A stretch of 64,000 nt of DNA from Hymenobacter puniceus (GCF_014333525.1 NZ_JACSCX010000011.1:1-64000); one strand, 5' to 3'; shown: positions 35,948 through 45,244, counted from the stretch's first letter. Notes: generated by a model not told the origin, from the letters alone. Numbers and translations: made by a program.

Positions 35948-36532
35948 ATGGCGAAGGCCACTGCTTCTTACACTGACGACGAGTTCGTGGCGGCCATCCG
36001 CCACGGCGACGACCGCGCCCTGGCGCAGCTTTACCGGCTGCATCTGCCCATGGTGTCGCACTACGTGCTGCAAAACAGCGGCACCGAAGACGACGCCCGG
36101 GACGTGTACCAGGAAGGCGTGATGGTTTTTTATGAGAAGGTGCGCGACAACTCGCTGGAGTTGAGCTGCCAGATCAAGACTTACCTCTACGCCGTGTGCC
36201 GCCGCCTTTGGCTGAAACGTCTTGCCGAGAAAACCCGCTTCGGCACCCGCCTTGATGACCACGAGCCTTTTCTGGAAACAGGAGCCGAGGCCGACTTGGA
36301 GGAAGCCGAGGAGCGGGACCGGCGCTTTGCCACCATGAACGAAGCCATGGAACGCCTCGGCGAACCGTGCCGCTCGTTGCTGGAAGGCTTTTACCTGCTC
36401 GATAAATCGATGCAGCAGCTTACGGCAGACTTCGGCTACACCAACGCCGACAATGCCAAAAATCAAAAGTACAAGTGCCTGGTACGGCTGAAAAAACTCT
36501 TTTTCACGCATTATCAGGAAAGTGAAACCTGA
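35948..36532 (+). CDS. ECF-type sigma-70 family RNA polymerase sigma factor
   Basis: 194 residues. Region 2 is at about 10-80 (ALAQLYRLHLPMVSHYVLQN, EDDARDVYQEGVMVFYEK). Region 4 is at about 130-180, with a helix-turn-helix that reads the -35 element (LLEGFYLLDKSMQQLTADFGY). The gene 93 nt downstream encodes a membrane protein that looks like its anti-sigma factor, so this is probably an envelope-stress sigma factor. Confidence 0.93.
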   Translation: MAKATASYTDDEFVAAIRHGDDRALAQLYRLHLPMVSHYVLQNSGTEDDARDVYQEGVMVFYEKVRDNSLELSCQIKTYLYAVCRRLWLKRLAEKTRFGTRLDDHEPFLETGAEADLEEAEERDRRFATMNEAMERLGEPCRSLLEGFYLLDKSMQQLTADFGYTNADNAKNQKYKCLVRLKKLFFTHYQESET

Positions 36533-36625
36533 TTGCAGGAGAGTGTTCTGAAGAATTACGCTTGCCAACCAACTTAACCACTCGGTAGCAGCCACCCTTT
36601 TTCTTCTACGCTCTTCTTCAAGAAA

Positions 36626-37825
36626 ATGGCGGGCCTCACCCACCCGCTTAGCCCTATGATGACGGAAGCTGACTATTACGCTTTATTTGAGGCCTACCAG
36701 CGCGGCGAGTTGGCGGTGCCGGCGCGCACCGATCTGGAGCGCCGCCTTGCCGCTGACCCCGTGCTGGCCGAACGCTACGCCGACTTCACGTCCCTAACCG
36801 ACACGCTGCACAGCTACGGCCAGCGCCTGAGCACGCGCCGCAAGCTGCGCGCCATTCAGGCCGAGCTGGATGCCGAGCAGGCTGTGAGGCTGGATGAAAC
36901 CGAGGACGGCGAAGTGCTGCAAACCGGCAACCCCTTGATGCCGCAGGTGCACATTTCGCGCACCGAGCAGCAGCTGCGCCGCTTCTGGCAGGGCCACCGC
37001 GCCACTATGATGGTGGCCGCCTCGGTAGCCGTGCTGGCCGTGTTTACCACGCTACTGGGCATTGAGTGGTGGCGCGCCTCGCAGAAACCCTCTTTGTACG
37101 GCTACACGGTGCTGCGCAAGGAAGTGGAGCGCATCCGGCGCACCCAGCTGGCTATGAACCGCGCCATTCGTGGCCAAGCCCCGGCGCTGGAAGCCGTAAA
37201 TCCGGGTAAGTTCAGCGGTACGGGCTTCGCTCTTACTTCCGATGGCTACCTGGTTACCAGCTACCACGTTATCCAGGGCGCCGACTCGCTGCTGATTGAG
37301 GGCCGCGACCGGCGCAGCTACCGCGCCGAGCCGGTATTCACCGACGTAGCCCACGATCTGGCCATTCTGCGCATCAACGACAAGAAATTCGACGGTTTCG
37401 GCCGCCTGCCTTACTCCTTCAAGCGCGGCACCGCCGACCTGGGGGAGAAAGTGTACACGCTGGGCTATCCGCGCGAAGACCTGGTGTTCAATGATGGCTC
37501 GCTGAGTGCCCGCTCAGGCTTCGAAGGCGACTCGGCGTTCTACCAGATCAGCATTCCGGTGAACCCCGGCAACTCCGGTGGTCCGCTGCTGGATGACCGG
37601 GGCAACATGATTGGTATTATCAGCGGCCGCCAGATGGATGTGCAAAGCGCCGCTTTTGCCACCAAGTCGTCGTATCTGATGCGGCTTGTGGATTCGCTGA
37701 GTGCGGCGGCCACGCCGGCGCAGCCTTACAACCTGCCCCGCACCAACCAACTGGCCGGCACCTCGCGCCCCCAGCAGATCCGCAAGCTCCAGGACTACGT
37801 GTTTGTGGTGAAAGTCTACGAATAG
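36626..37825 (+). CDS. Anti-sigma-like / HtrA-type trypsin fusion protein
   Basis: Up to 399 residues; start at 36626 or, more likely, ATG 36656 (MMTEADYYALFEAYQRGEL). The cytoplasmic N-terminus (YQRGELAVPARTDLERRLAADPVLAERY) resembles anti-sigma factors of the 'GELSPEE...FEARLAADP' type. One membrane helix (MMVAASVAVLAVFTTLLGI) follows. Outside the membrane lies an S1C-type trypsin domain with His in VTSYHVIQG, Asp in VAHDLAILRI and Ser in NPGNSGGPLLD, a complete triad. No PDZ domain is present. Lying after an ECF sigma gene, it may both hold the sigma factor and sense or cut proteins outside. Confidence 0.88.
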   Translation: MAGLTHPLSPMMTEADYYALFEAYQRGELAVPARTDLERRLAADPVLAERYADFTSLTDTLHSYGQRLSTRRKLRAIQAELDAEQAVRLDETEDGEVLQTGNPLMPQVHISRTEQQLRRFWQGHRATMMVAASVAVLAVFTTLLGIEWWRASQKPSLYGYTVLRKEVERIRRTQLAMNRAIRGQAPALEAVNPGKFSGTGFALTSDGYLVTSYHVIQGADSLLIEGRDRRSYRAEPVFTDVAHDLAILRINDKKFDGFGRLPYSFKRGTADLGEKVYTLGYPREDLVFNDGSLSARSGFEGDSAFYQISIPVNPGNSGGPLLDDRGNMIGIISGRQMDVQSAAFATKSSYLMRLVDSLSAAATPAQPYNLPRTNQLAGTSRPQQIRKLQDYVFVVKVYE

Positions 37826-37850
37826 CCCCCGGCACCTACCGGTCTTATGC

Positions 37851-37882
37851 AAGCCCCGCCCACTTCCGGCGGGGCTTTTTTT
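37851..37882 (+). terminator. Rho-independent terminator
   Basis: AAGCCCCGCC (37851-37860) pairs with GGCGGGGCTT (37868-37877), followed by seven T. It ends the ECF sigma / protease unit. Confidence 0.92.
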
Positions 37883-38113
37883 GTGATTTTCTCCCTGCTT
37901 TCCGGTAGGTAAAACAGCCTCGGCAGTGGGCTGCGAAAGTGTTTCTTCTCAAGAGCAGATTACGTTGCGCAGAGGAATGGCCTTGTCCTAGCAATCGTCT
38001 ATTAAACTTTCTCTATTTTGACGAGTCAATAGGTTCTGCTCTTGTACAAATGCTAATTAACCGCTTCCTTACAAGACAGTTACCTGCCGCCTCACTACCA
38101 CAACCGCCCGCTT

Positions 38114-39838
38114 ATGGATCGTAGAGCTTTCCTCCGCAAACCCGTTGCTACCCTGGCAGCTCCGGCCGCTGCCGTGCTGGAGGCTCCCACCCCGCCCGCC
38201 GGCAGTGGCGGCGACGAAACCGTGAGTCGCTACGCCAACACACGCCTACCCACCGAGCCCCGCTCCACTGCAGGCCTGGGGCCGTACACGGGGCCATGGG
38301 GCTACACGCAGGCGGCGCACCTATTGCGCCGCACGCTGTTTGGGCCCACCCGTCCCGAGATTCTGGCGGCGGCCGGCCAGAGTCTGTCGCAGGTACTGAA
38401 CACGCTGCTCACGGCGCCGGCCGCGCCGGCGCCTCCGCTCAACGTGTCGGCCACCGACACGAGCGTGCCGCTGGGCCAGACGTGGGTGAACCAGGCATTC
38501 GACCAGAATTTTGAGGGCGTGCGGCGTACTTCGCTAAGGGCGTGGTGGCTGGGGCAATTGCTGGGCCAGGGCCCGTCGCTGAGCGAGAAGATGACGCTGT
38601 TCTGGCACAATCACTTTGTAGTGGAGCTGGGCGACATCAACGATGCCCGCTACGGCTACCAGTATTGCGCGCTGCTGCGGCGCCACGCCCTTGGCAATAT
38701 TCAGCGCCTGGCCGAGGACGTAACGGTGAATCCGGCCATGCTGCGCTACCTCAACGGCAACCAAAGCACCGCCACTGCCCCCAACGAAAACTATGGCCGC
38801 GAGCTGCTGGAACTGTTTACGGTGGGCAAAGGCCCGCAAATCGGCCCCGGCAACTACACCAATTATACCGAAGCCGACGTGCAGGCCGCCGCGCGCGTGC
38901 TCACCGGCTGGCGCGACAACGCCACCACCCAGGCCGGCTACTTCACGGCTTCGCGCCACGACACTACCACCAAAACCTTCAGCAGCGCCTTTCAGAACGC
39001 CACCATCAGCAACCAGAGCGACCAGGAGTACAAAGCGCTGATTGCACTGGTGTTCCGGCAGCTGGAAACGGCGCGCTTTCTGTGCCGCAAGCTCTACCGC
39101 TGGTTTGTGTACTACGTGATTGATGCCACCACTGAGGCGCAAATCATCGAGCCGATGGCGCAGCTACTGCTGCAAAGCAACTACGAGGTGGCGCCGGTAT
39201 TGCGGGCGTTGCTGGCGAGTGAGCATTTCTTCGACAGCGTGAACATGGGCTGCGTGATTAAGAGCCCGCTGGATTTCACGGTGGGCACGGCCCGGCAGCT
39301 GCAGGTGGCGTTTCCGGCTGCTACCAATCCTACGGCCCAGTACGCCATGTGGAACTACCTCAACGGCGTCACGAACCTGCAGCAGCAGGTACTCGGCGAC
39401 CCGCCAAACGTGGCCGGCTGGCCGGCCTACTGGCAGACGCCACAGTATTACGAAATGTGGATCAATGCCGTGACGCTGCCCCGCCGCAACCAACTCACCG
39501 ACCTGCTCATCAGCAACAACGGCTACACTACCAGCGGCGCCAACATCAAGATTGACCCGATTGCGCTGGTGCTGGCCTTGCCTGCCGCCACCGCCGCCGA
39601 CCCCAATCTGCTGATTGCGGAGCTGGTTCGGCTGCTGCTGCCCATCACGCTAACGGCCACCCAGCTCAGCTACCTCAACGACACGCTGCTGCCGGGTTTG
39701 CCTGATTTCGAGTGGACGATAGAATGGAACGAGTATCTGGCCGCGCCCACCAATGCAGCCAAGCGCGCCGCCGTGCAAACCAAGCTTCAGTCGCTGCTGC
39801 GCACCATCATGGGCCTGGCTGAATATCATTTGTCTTAG
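38114..39838 (+). CDS. DUF1800 family protein with Tat-type N-terminus
   Basis: 574 residues. The N-terminus RRAFLRKPVATLAAPAAAV is a Tat-like signal. The rest is DUF1800: HLLRRTLFGPTRPEI, MTLFWHNHFVVE, NENYGRELLELFTVG, VQAAARVLTGWR, NVAGWPAYWQTPQYYEMW. DUF1800 genes are regularly paired with DUF1501 genes, as here (gap 127 nt, filled by an inverted repeat). The biochemical role is unknown. Confidence 0.92.
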   Translation: MDRRAFLRKPVATLAAPAAAVLEAPTPPAGSGGDETVSRYANTRLPTEPRSTAGLGPYTGPWGYTQAAHLLRRTLFGPTRPEILAAAGQSLSQVLNTLLTAPAAPAPPLNVSATDTSVPLGQTWVNQAFDQNFEGVRRTSLRAWWLGQLLGQGPSLSEKMTLFWHNHFVVELGDINDARYGYQYCALLRRHALGNIQRLAEDVTVNPAMLRYLNGNQSTATAPNENYGRELLELFTVGKGPQIGPGNYTNYTEADVQAAARVLTGWRDNATTQAGYFTASRHDTTTKTFSSAFQNATISNQSDQEYKALIALVFRQLETARFLCRKLYRWFVYYVIDATTEAQIIEPMAQLLLQSNYEVAPVLRALLASEHFFDSVNMGCVIKSPLDFTVGTARQLQVAFPAATNPTAQYAMWNYLNGVTNLQQQVLGDPPNVAGWPAYWQTPQYYEMWINAVTLPRRNQLTDLLISNNGYTTSGANIKIDPIALVLALPAATAADPNLLIAELVRLLLPITLTATQLSYLNDTLLPGLPDFEWTIEWNEYLAAPTNAAKRAAVQTKLQSLLRTIMGLAEYHLS

Positions 39839-39841
39839 TCG

Positions 39842-39960
39842 GGGTCTTGGGGGCCTGGGGTCTTAGGGTCTTGGACGGTCAGTGGCAAGCTGGCGGTCCG
39901 GGTTCTTGCCCTCTGGCCCTCGCAACACCAAGATCCTAAGACCCCAACTAACCAAGACCC
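39842..39960. repeat. Inverted repeat of GGGTCTTGG words
   Basis: Left arm 39842-39874 and right arm 39928-39960, 33 bp. They share GGGTCTTGG and GGGGTCTTAGG blocks around a 6-bp mismatched centre. It occupies the gap between the DUF1800 and DUF1501 genes and ends 5 nt before the latter's start. Confidence 0.85.
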
Positions 39961-39965
39961 TTCTT

Positions 39966-41549
39966 ATGAAACGCAGACATTTCCTCCAGACCACCGCCGC
40001 TGCCACTGTGCTGCCCACGCTGCTGGGCGGGCTGCCGATTGGGGCCTACGGCTTCTCGCCGGAGCTTTTTGAGCTGACCGGCGGCGCCACCCAAACCGAC
40101 CGGGTGCTGGTGCTGATTCAGCTGAACGGCGGCAACGACGGCCTGAACATGATCATCCCGACTGACCAGTATCCGGCTTTGATGAATGCCCGCGCCGAAA
40201 TTGCCATTCCGCAAAACCAGGTGCTGCCGCTGCGCGCTGCTACGGGCATTCACCCAGCTATGGCGGGTGTGAAAAACCTGTTCGATGACGGCAAGATTGG
40301 CGTGGTGCAGAGCGTGGGTTACCCCAACCCCAACTACTCGCACTTCCGCGCCACCGACATCTGGACGTCGGCATCTGACTCCAACGTTACCATCACCTCG
40401 GGCTGGGCCGGGCGCTACCTCAACTCGGAATACGCCAACTACCCCACCGGCTACCCCAACGCCCAAAACCCCGATCCGCTGGCCATCAGCATCGGCTCAG
40501 TGGTGAGCAACTGCGTGCAGGGCCCCAGCGTGAACATGGGCATGGCCATTGCCAGCACCACGTCGTTCTACCAGCTGCTTTCAGGTGGGGTTGATACGGC
40601 GCCTAACACACCGGCCGGCCACGAGCTGACGTTTATCCGGCAGGTAATTGCCCAGACGCAGGTGTACACTACGGCAATTCAGGCGGCAGCAGCACGTGCC
40701 CGAAACCTCTCGCCGCTCTACCCTGCTGCCGGCCAGAATTCCCTCGCCGACCAGCTCAAGATTGTGGCTCAACTAGTAGCGGGCGGCCTCCAGACGCGGG
40801 TGTACGTCTGCAACCTGGGCGGCTTCGATACTCACGCCGGGCAGGTGCCGACTACGGGCAGCACCACTACCGGCACGCACGCCACGCTGCTCGGCCGCAT
40901 TTCGCAGGCGCTGGAAGCCTTCCAGGATGACTTGCGCCGCTTGGCCGTGCAGGACCGGGTGGTGGGTATGACGTTTTCGGAGTTTGGACGCCGCATCAAG
41001 GCCAACTCCAGCAAGGGCACCGACCACGGGGCCGCGGCGCCGCTTATCGTGTTCGGCACCAGCGTCAACCCCATCATTCACGGTACCAACCCCGTGCTGC
41101 CCGCCAATGCCGGCGTCAACGACCAGGTGGCTATGCAGTTCGACTTCCGGGCTATCTACGCCAACGTGCTCAAAGACTGGTTCCGGGTGCCCCAGACGAC
41201 GCTTAACGCCTTACTGCCGTCCAGCTTGGGCCAGTTCCCGAATGTGCCGGTTATCCGCCCCGGCATCGTGAACGGCACCAGCACGGCCGCCAACACCAAC
41301 GTAGCCGGCTTCAGCGTGTATCCGAATCCGGTGCTTGACCACGCCACGGTGGAGTTTGAGAGTGAAGGCGGGCACGTGCAGGTGGTGGTGCTCGATGCGC
41401 TGGGCCGCGAGGTGGCGCGCCTGCTCGACCGGGTACAGCCCCGCGGCCGCCGCCAGATTCCGTTTGCCACGGGCCTCGCCTCCGGCTCCTACCACTGCCA
41501 GATACGCGAAGGTGCCCGCGTAAGCTCGCGGCTGGTGGTGGTGAGTTAG
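39966..41549 (+). CDS. DUF1501 protein with Tat signal and T9SS C-terminal domain
   Basis: 527 residues from the ATG at 39966. KRRHFLQTTAAATVLPTLLGG is a Tat signal. The core is DUF1501 (alkaline-phosphatase-like fold): QLNGGNDGLNMIIP, GWAGRYLN, NLGGFDTHAGQ, MTFSEFGRRIKAN, TDHGAAAPLIVFG. Residues about 440-527 are a type A T9SS sorting domain (FSVYPNPVLDHATVEF, then GSYHCQIREG). So the protein seems routed through Tat and then T9SS to the cell surface. Tat followed by T9SS is an unusual combination. Confidence 0.92.
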   Translation: MKRRHFLQTTAAATVLPTLLGGLPIGAYGFSPELFELTGGATQTDRVLVLIQLNGGNDGLNMIIPTDQYPALMNARAEIAIPQNQVLPLRAATGIHPAMAGVKNLFDDGKIGVVQSVGYPNPNYSHFRATDIWTSASDSNVTITSGWAGRYLNSEYANYPTGYPNAQNPDPLAISIGSVVSNCVQGPSVNMGMAIASTTSFYQLLSGGVDTAPNTPAGHELTFIRQVIAQTQVYTTAIQAAAARARNLSPLYPAAGQNSLADQLKIVAQLVAGGLQTRVYVCNLGGFDTHAGQVPTTGSTTTGTHATLLGRISQALEAFQDDLRRLAVQDRVVGMTFSEFGRRIKANSSKGTDHGAAAPLIVFGTSVNPIIHGTNPVLPANAGVNDQVAMQFDFRAIYANVLKDWFRVPQTTLNALLPSSLGQFPNVPVIRPGIVNGTSTAANTNVAGFSVYPNPVLDHATVEFESEGGHVQVVVLDALGREVARLLDRVQPRGRRQIPFATGLASGSYHCQIREGARVSSRLVVVS

Positions 41550-41640
41550 TTGCTGATTGGTGTTGGTTGATTGTTGTTAGAAATAAGCCCATTGACCAAC
41601 AACTATTAACAATCAACCAACAGCAATCAACGAACAACTA
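41545..41640. repeat. Inverted repeat of TTGGTTGATTG words
   Basis: Left arm 41545-41580, right arm 41603-41640; the block GTTGGTTGATTGTT pairs perfectly. It starts at the stop codon of the DUF1501 gene and is followed directly by a terminator. Confidence 0.8.
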
Positions 41641-41641
41641 A

Positions 41642-41677
41642 AAAACCCGCTGTCGGTGTAGCCCGGCGGCGGGTTTT
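41642..41677 (+). terminator. Rho-independent terminator after DUF1501
   Basis: AAAACCCGC (41642-41650) pairs with GCGGGTTTT (41669-41677). Confidence 0.75.
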
Positions 41678-41742
41678 CGCGTATAGTGCCTCCGGGGCCG
41701 CTTTATCGGCTTTGTGTTTCACTGTTCTCTCCCTTACGCTAT

Positions 41743-42066
41743 ATGGCAAACCAACTCTCGACCGTAGAAAAGGAAATCGAAAAGATCCTGCCCGAAGACG
41801 TTATCAACGCCCTGCAAAGCGGCTACAAAGTATTCCAGGGCGAAGCCGATCAGTTTGATGATCTGCTCAAGCACAGTGGCGTACTGATCAAAAAAGCGGC
41901 CCAGCGCTTTACCACCACGCAGCTCATTCTGGGTATTGCCGGGGTAGCCATAGTTGCCATCATTGCCGCCAAGAAAGCTGCCGATGCGGTCAGCGAAGAC
42001 GACCACGGAACCAGCTACGACAGCCACAAGAAGGACGCCGCACACACCAGCGCCAAGCCTGCCTAA
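41743..42066 (+). CDS. Small hypothetical protein with one membrane helix
   Basis: 107 residues from ATG 41743. It is an amphipathic helical N-terminus (VEKEIEKILPEDVINALQSG), a helix TTQLILGIAGVAIVAIIAAKK at about 65-85, and a charged, His/Asp-rich tail. No known family. A terminator follows at 42084-42119. Confidence 0.65.
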   Translation: MANQLSTVEKEIEKILPEDVINALQSGYKVFQGEADQFDDLLKHSGVLIKKAAQRFTTTQLILGIAGVAIVAIIAAKKAADAVSEDDHGTSYDSHKKDAAHTSAKPA

Positions 42067-42083
42067 GGCCAACGCCTGACTGT

Positions 42084-42119
42084 AAGCCCTCTGTTTCCTC
42101 GGAAGCGGAGGGCTTTTTT
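42084..42119 (+). terminator. Rho-independent terminator
   Basis: AAGCCCTC (42084-42091) pairs with GAGGGCTT (42108-42115), then a T run. Confidence 0.88.
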
Positions 42120-42253
42120 GTGCCTGGTCCTGCTCTGTTCAGGTAAGCCCACCCAGATTGAATGGCTGGATTATGCAGTTTCACGCAACGCTTAGCCAAT
42201 TTTGCTATCCTTGGCAACACCGCACTATTTTTCCATTCGGTGTTCCTTTGCAT

Positions 42254-44068
42254 ATGAAAAACCTGTTGCGTCTCGCACATTTCCTACTTGTTGCCGCGCT
42301 GCTGGCAGGCCCACTCTCGGCAGCCCGGGCCCAGGAGCCGCTTGCCTACAGCATCACCCTCGATCCGGCCACCAACAGCAATGAGTTTCAGGTGCAGCTG
42401 GCCTTGCCGAAGTTGAGCAAAGAGCAAGGCATCTATCAGTTTGCGGCCACCGCGCCGGGCACCTACCAGGTCATGGACATCGGCCGGTTTGTGCGCAAGT
42501 TTGAGGCGTTCGACAAGAAAGGCCGGTTGCTGCCTTCCAAGCAGCTTTCCACCAACCAATGGCAGCTGCTGAAGCCCGAGAAAACGCGCGAAATCCGCTA
42601 CACCATGGCCGAAACCTGGGACACGCCCGTGACCGAGCACAGCATCTACCGCATGTGCGGCTCGTCGCTGGAAACCGACCACGCGCTGCTCAATGGCCAG
42701 ACCATGCTGGGCTATCCGCAGGGCTGGCAGGGCCGCCCGCTACGCATCAAACTTAACTACCCCGCCGACTGGAAAATCGGGACGGCCCTGACGGCGGATG
42801 CGCAAGGCTACTACATGGCCAAGAACTATGACCAAGCCGTGGATTCGCCGTTTCTGTTGGGCCGCCTCACGCAGGCCAGCACTATGCTCGGCCCCACCAA
42901 AATCGACCTGTTCTGCTACTCCCGCACCGACCAAGTGCAGGCGCAGCCGCTGCTCAAAGAGATGCAGCAGATGCTGACCGCCGCCCAGCAGTTTCTGGTG
43001 CAGCTGCCGGTGCAGCGCTACACTTTCCTCTACCATTTCGACGACCGGAGCAACGGCGCCTGGGAGCATTCCTACAGCTCGGAGTACGTGCTGCGCGAGG
43101 AGCCGCTCACGCCGGAGTCGGCGGCGGGCATCACCAGCATTGCCGCCCACGAGTTTTTTCACGTCGTGACGCCGCTTAACATTCACTCCGAAATCATTCA
43201 GCAGTTCAACTTTGTGCAGCCCACCGGCTCCGAGCATTTGTGGCTGTATGAAGGCACCACCGAATGGGCCGCTGGCATGATGCAGCTGCGCGGTGGCCTG
43301 CTGCCGCTGGAGAAATATCTGGAGGAAATGAGCGGCAAGATTGCCTATGACCGCCAACGCACCGATACCACGTACTCGCTGAGCAAGCTGGGCTTGAACT
43401 CCTTTTCCGACGAGGGACAGCGCCAGTATGGCAACATCTACCAGCGCGGGGCCCTCACGGCGGCCCTGCTCGATCTGCGGCTGCTACAGCTGTCGGGCGG
43501 TAAGCGCGGGCTGCGCGAAGTCATTCTGGAGCTCACCAAGCGCTACGGCCCCGACAAGCCGTTTTCGGAAAAGACGTTTTTCCAGGATTTCACCCAGCTC
43601 ACCTATCCTGAAATCGGCGACTTTTTTGCGCGCTATGTGCAGCAAGCTCAGCCCCTGCCGCTGGCCGAGTACTACGCCAGCGTTGGTGTGCAGTACACGC
43701 CGGTATTGCGCACCGGCCGCCACCTCTCCACGCTCGGCACCGGCTTCCGCACCAACGCCGACGGCCGCTTTCTGTTTCAACAGGTGAGCGCAGCGCTGCA
43801 GGCCTGCGGCGTGGCCAACGGCGACGAATTTGTGGCCTACCAGGGCGAAGCCGTGCAGCCTGCCACCGCCCGCGCCCTCATCCAGCGCATTGAAGCCAGC
43901 CCCGTTGGCCAGGAAAGCGAGCTGACCATCCGCCACGAAGGCGTAGCAAAGAAAATCCGCTGCCGCCTGCAGGCCAAAGAAGAGGTGAAGCGCTACCAGC
44001 TCACAGTGATGCCTAACCCCACGCCCGCCCAGCTAGCCTTACGCCAGGCGTGGCTGAAGAATCTGTAA
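42254..44068 (+). CDS. M61-family (glycyl aminopeptidase-like) metallopeptidase
   Basis: 604 residues from ATG 42254, with signal peptide ending near AARAQ. The N-terminal domain is M61-like (YQVMDIGRFVRKFEAFD). The gluzincin site is HEFFH at 299-303, followed by LWLYEGTTEW (third zinc ligand Glu). A C-terminal PDZ-like domain (FRTNADGRFLFQQ to SELTIRHEG) binds substrate or regulates. It is an exported peptidase. Confidence 0.93.
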   Translation: MKNLLRLAHFLLVAALLAGPLSAARAQEPLAYSITLDPATNSNEFQVQLALPKLSKEQGIYQFAATAPGTYQVMDIGRFVRKFEAFDKKGRLLPSKQLSTNQWQLLKPEKTREIRYTMAETWDTPVTEHSIYRMCGSSLETDHALLNGQTMLGYPQGWQGRPLRIKLNYPADWKIGTALTADAQGYYMAKNYDQAVDSPFLLGRLTQASTMLGPTKIDLFCYSRTDQVQAQPLLKEMQQMLTAAQQFLVQLPVQRYTFLYHFDDRSNGAWEHSYSSEYVLREEPLTPESAAGITSIAAHEFFHVVTPLNIHSEIIQQFNFVQPTGSEHLWLYEGTTEWAAGMMQLRGGLLPLEKYLEEMSGKIAYDRQRTDTTYSLSKLGLNSFSDEGQRQYGNIYQRGALTAALLDLRLLQLSGGKRGLREVILELTKRYGPDKPFSEKTFFQDFTQLTYPEIGDFFARYVQQAQPLPLAEYYASVGVQYTPVLRTGRHLSTLGTGFRTNADGRFLFQQVSAALQACGVANGDEFVAYQGEAVQPATARALIQRIEASPVGQESELTIRHEGVAKKIRCRLQAKEEVKRYQLTVMPNPTPAQLALRQAWLKNL

Positions 44069-44461
44069 GCCAGTAGTCGAGTATAGTACTGTTGATGAAA
44101 AGCCCGGCCCGCCATCATGCGGACGGGCTTTTTGCTGATGCACTAGATATCAGGGCCGCTATTTTACGCGCTGCTTATTGTCCGCATCTTCTACCACTGG
44201 TACCCGAGTTACAGTTCACTAGCACACACGAGCCCTTTATTTTGCGGCCTTTAATTTAACCTATCCAATATATATTTTAAATATATTTATAAAAATATGT
44301 TGATATATTGAAAGTGACCTTGTATTTTAGAGACTCTCTGCTCTGGTAATGGCCTTTCTGCCGGTTACCCTCTCTACCACACACCCTGTTGCTATAGCTG
44401 CTTCTGCTGCCTTCGGGCGGCCGTTTCCACGTGTGCCTCCACCGTTTCTAAGCTATAAGCT
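44069..44461. other. Gene-free stretch with AT-rich tract
   Basis: After the terminator, 44240-44340 is much richer in A/T than its surroundings, with alternating ATATAT/TTTAAA words near 44268-44300. It probably contains the promoter of the LuxR-type gene. No gene is supported. Confidence 0.5.
44098..44132 (+). terminator. Rho-independent terminator of the M61 peptidase
   Basis: AAAAGCCCG (44098-44106) pairs with CGGGCTTTT (44124-44132). Confidence 0.88.
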
Positions 44462-45106
44462 ATGAGCACATTCGTTTGCACTGGCACCCCAAGTATGCTG
44501 GTAGCCGCGCCTCCCTCGTTGCACCGCCAGGGCCTGCTGGCCACCCTCCGCGACCAATGGCCCACACTGGCGTGCACCATCACGCCTGACACCACGCAAC
44601 TGCTGCCGCTGCTGCGACAGCAGTCCTACAGCCTCGTGGTATTAGACAGTGAACTGAGCGGGCCACCACTGCCGCTGCTGCTGGGGCAGCTTCGTCGCAT
44701 CCGCAGTTGCCAGCCAGTGCTGGTGCTTACGGGCCGCCGCTTAGCAGCCGGAATACGCCAGCATTTGCTGCAGGCCGGGGCCGGGGCACTGCTGTGCCAC
44801 CACGTGGCACCCGCCGCGGTGCTGGCCACGGTTGCGGCCCTACTCCGCGGTACGGCCGGCGGCACGCACACCAGCCCTCTACCGGCCCGCCACACGGCGC
44901 CCCCCACGCCCTTTAGTGCCCGCGAGGTAGAAGTGCTGCGCCTGGTAGTGGCCGACTGCTGCAACCAGGAAATAGCCGACCGGCTGTTTCTGAGCGTGCG
45001 CACCGTGGAAAGTCATCGCCGGACGCTGCTCCAGAAAACGGGTGCCAAAACGTTGATCGGGCTGGTAGTGCAGGCCGTGCGAGAAGGTTGGGTACCGGTG
45101 GCGTAA
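44462..45106 (+). CDS. LuxR/NarL-type regulator with degenerate receiver
   Basis: 214 residues. The N-terminal domain has a receiver-like fold and keeps a candidate phosphoacceptor (Asp62 in LVVLDSELSG). It lacks the paired acidic residues after the first strand (AAPPSLHR) and the conserved Lys (LCHH instead of LxK). The C-terminal GerE helix-turn-helix is intact: FSAREVEVLRLVVAD, FLSVRTVESHRRTLLQK. With no histidine kinase beside it, it probably works without normal phosphorylation. Confidence 0.88.
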   Translation: MSTFVCTGTPSMLVAAPPSLHRQGLLATLRDQWPTLACTITPDTTQLLPLLRQQSYSLVVLDSELSGPPLPLLLGQLRRIRSCQPVLVLTGRRLAAGIRQHLLQAGAGALLCHHVAPAAVLATVAALLRGTAGGTHTSPLPARHTAPPTPFSAREVEVLRLVVADCCNQEIADRLFLSVRTVESHRRTLLQKTGAKTLIGLVVQAVREGWVPVA

Positions 45107-45244
45107 GGTTCAGTGGTAGTACGGAGGAAAAAAGGGCTGGAAAGTGAGAAGTTTGATTCACGTCCTTCCACATCTGTATTACTCTCTTCAAAGAGCAATC
45201 CGCTACTCGTAGCGACATTGTCTTGAAGAAATTTTCTCCACTAT

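Noticed and set aside
39882..39965. Longer DUF1501 start at 39882
   Set aside because: The extension is coded by the inverted repeat, and the Tat signal begins at ATG 39966.
42158..42253. Longer M61 peptidase start at 42158
   Set aside because: It would put 32 residues before a clean signal peptide that begins at ATG 42254.
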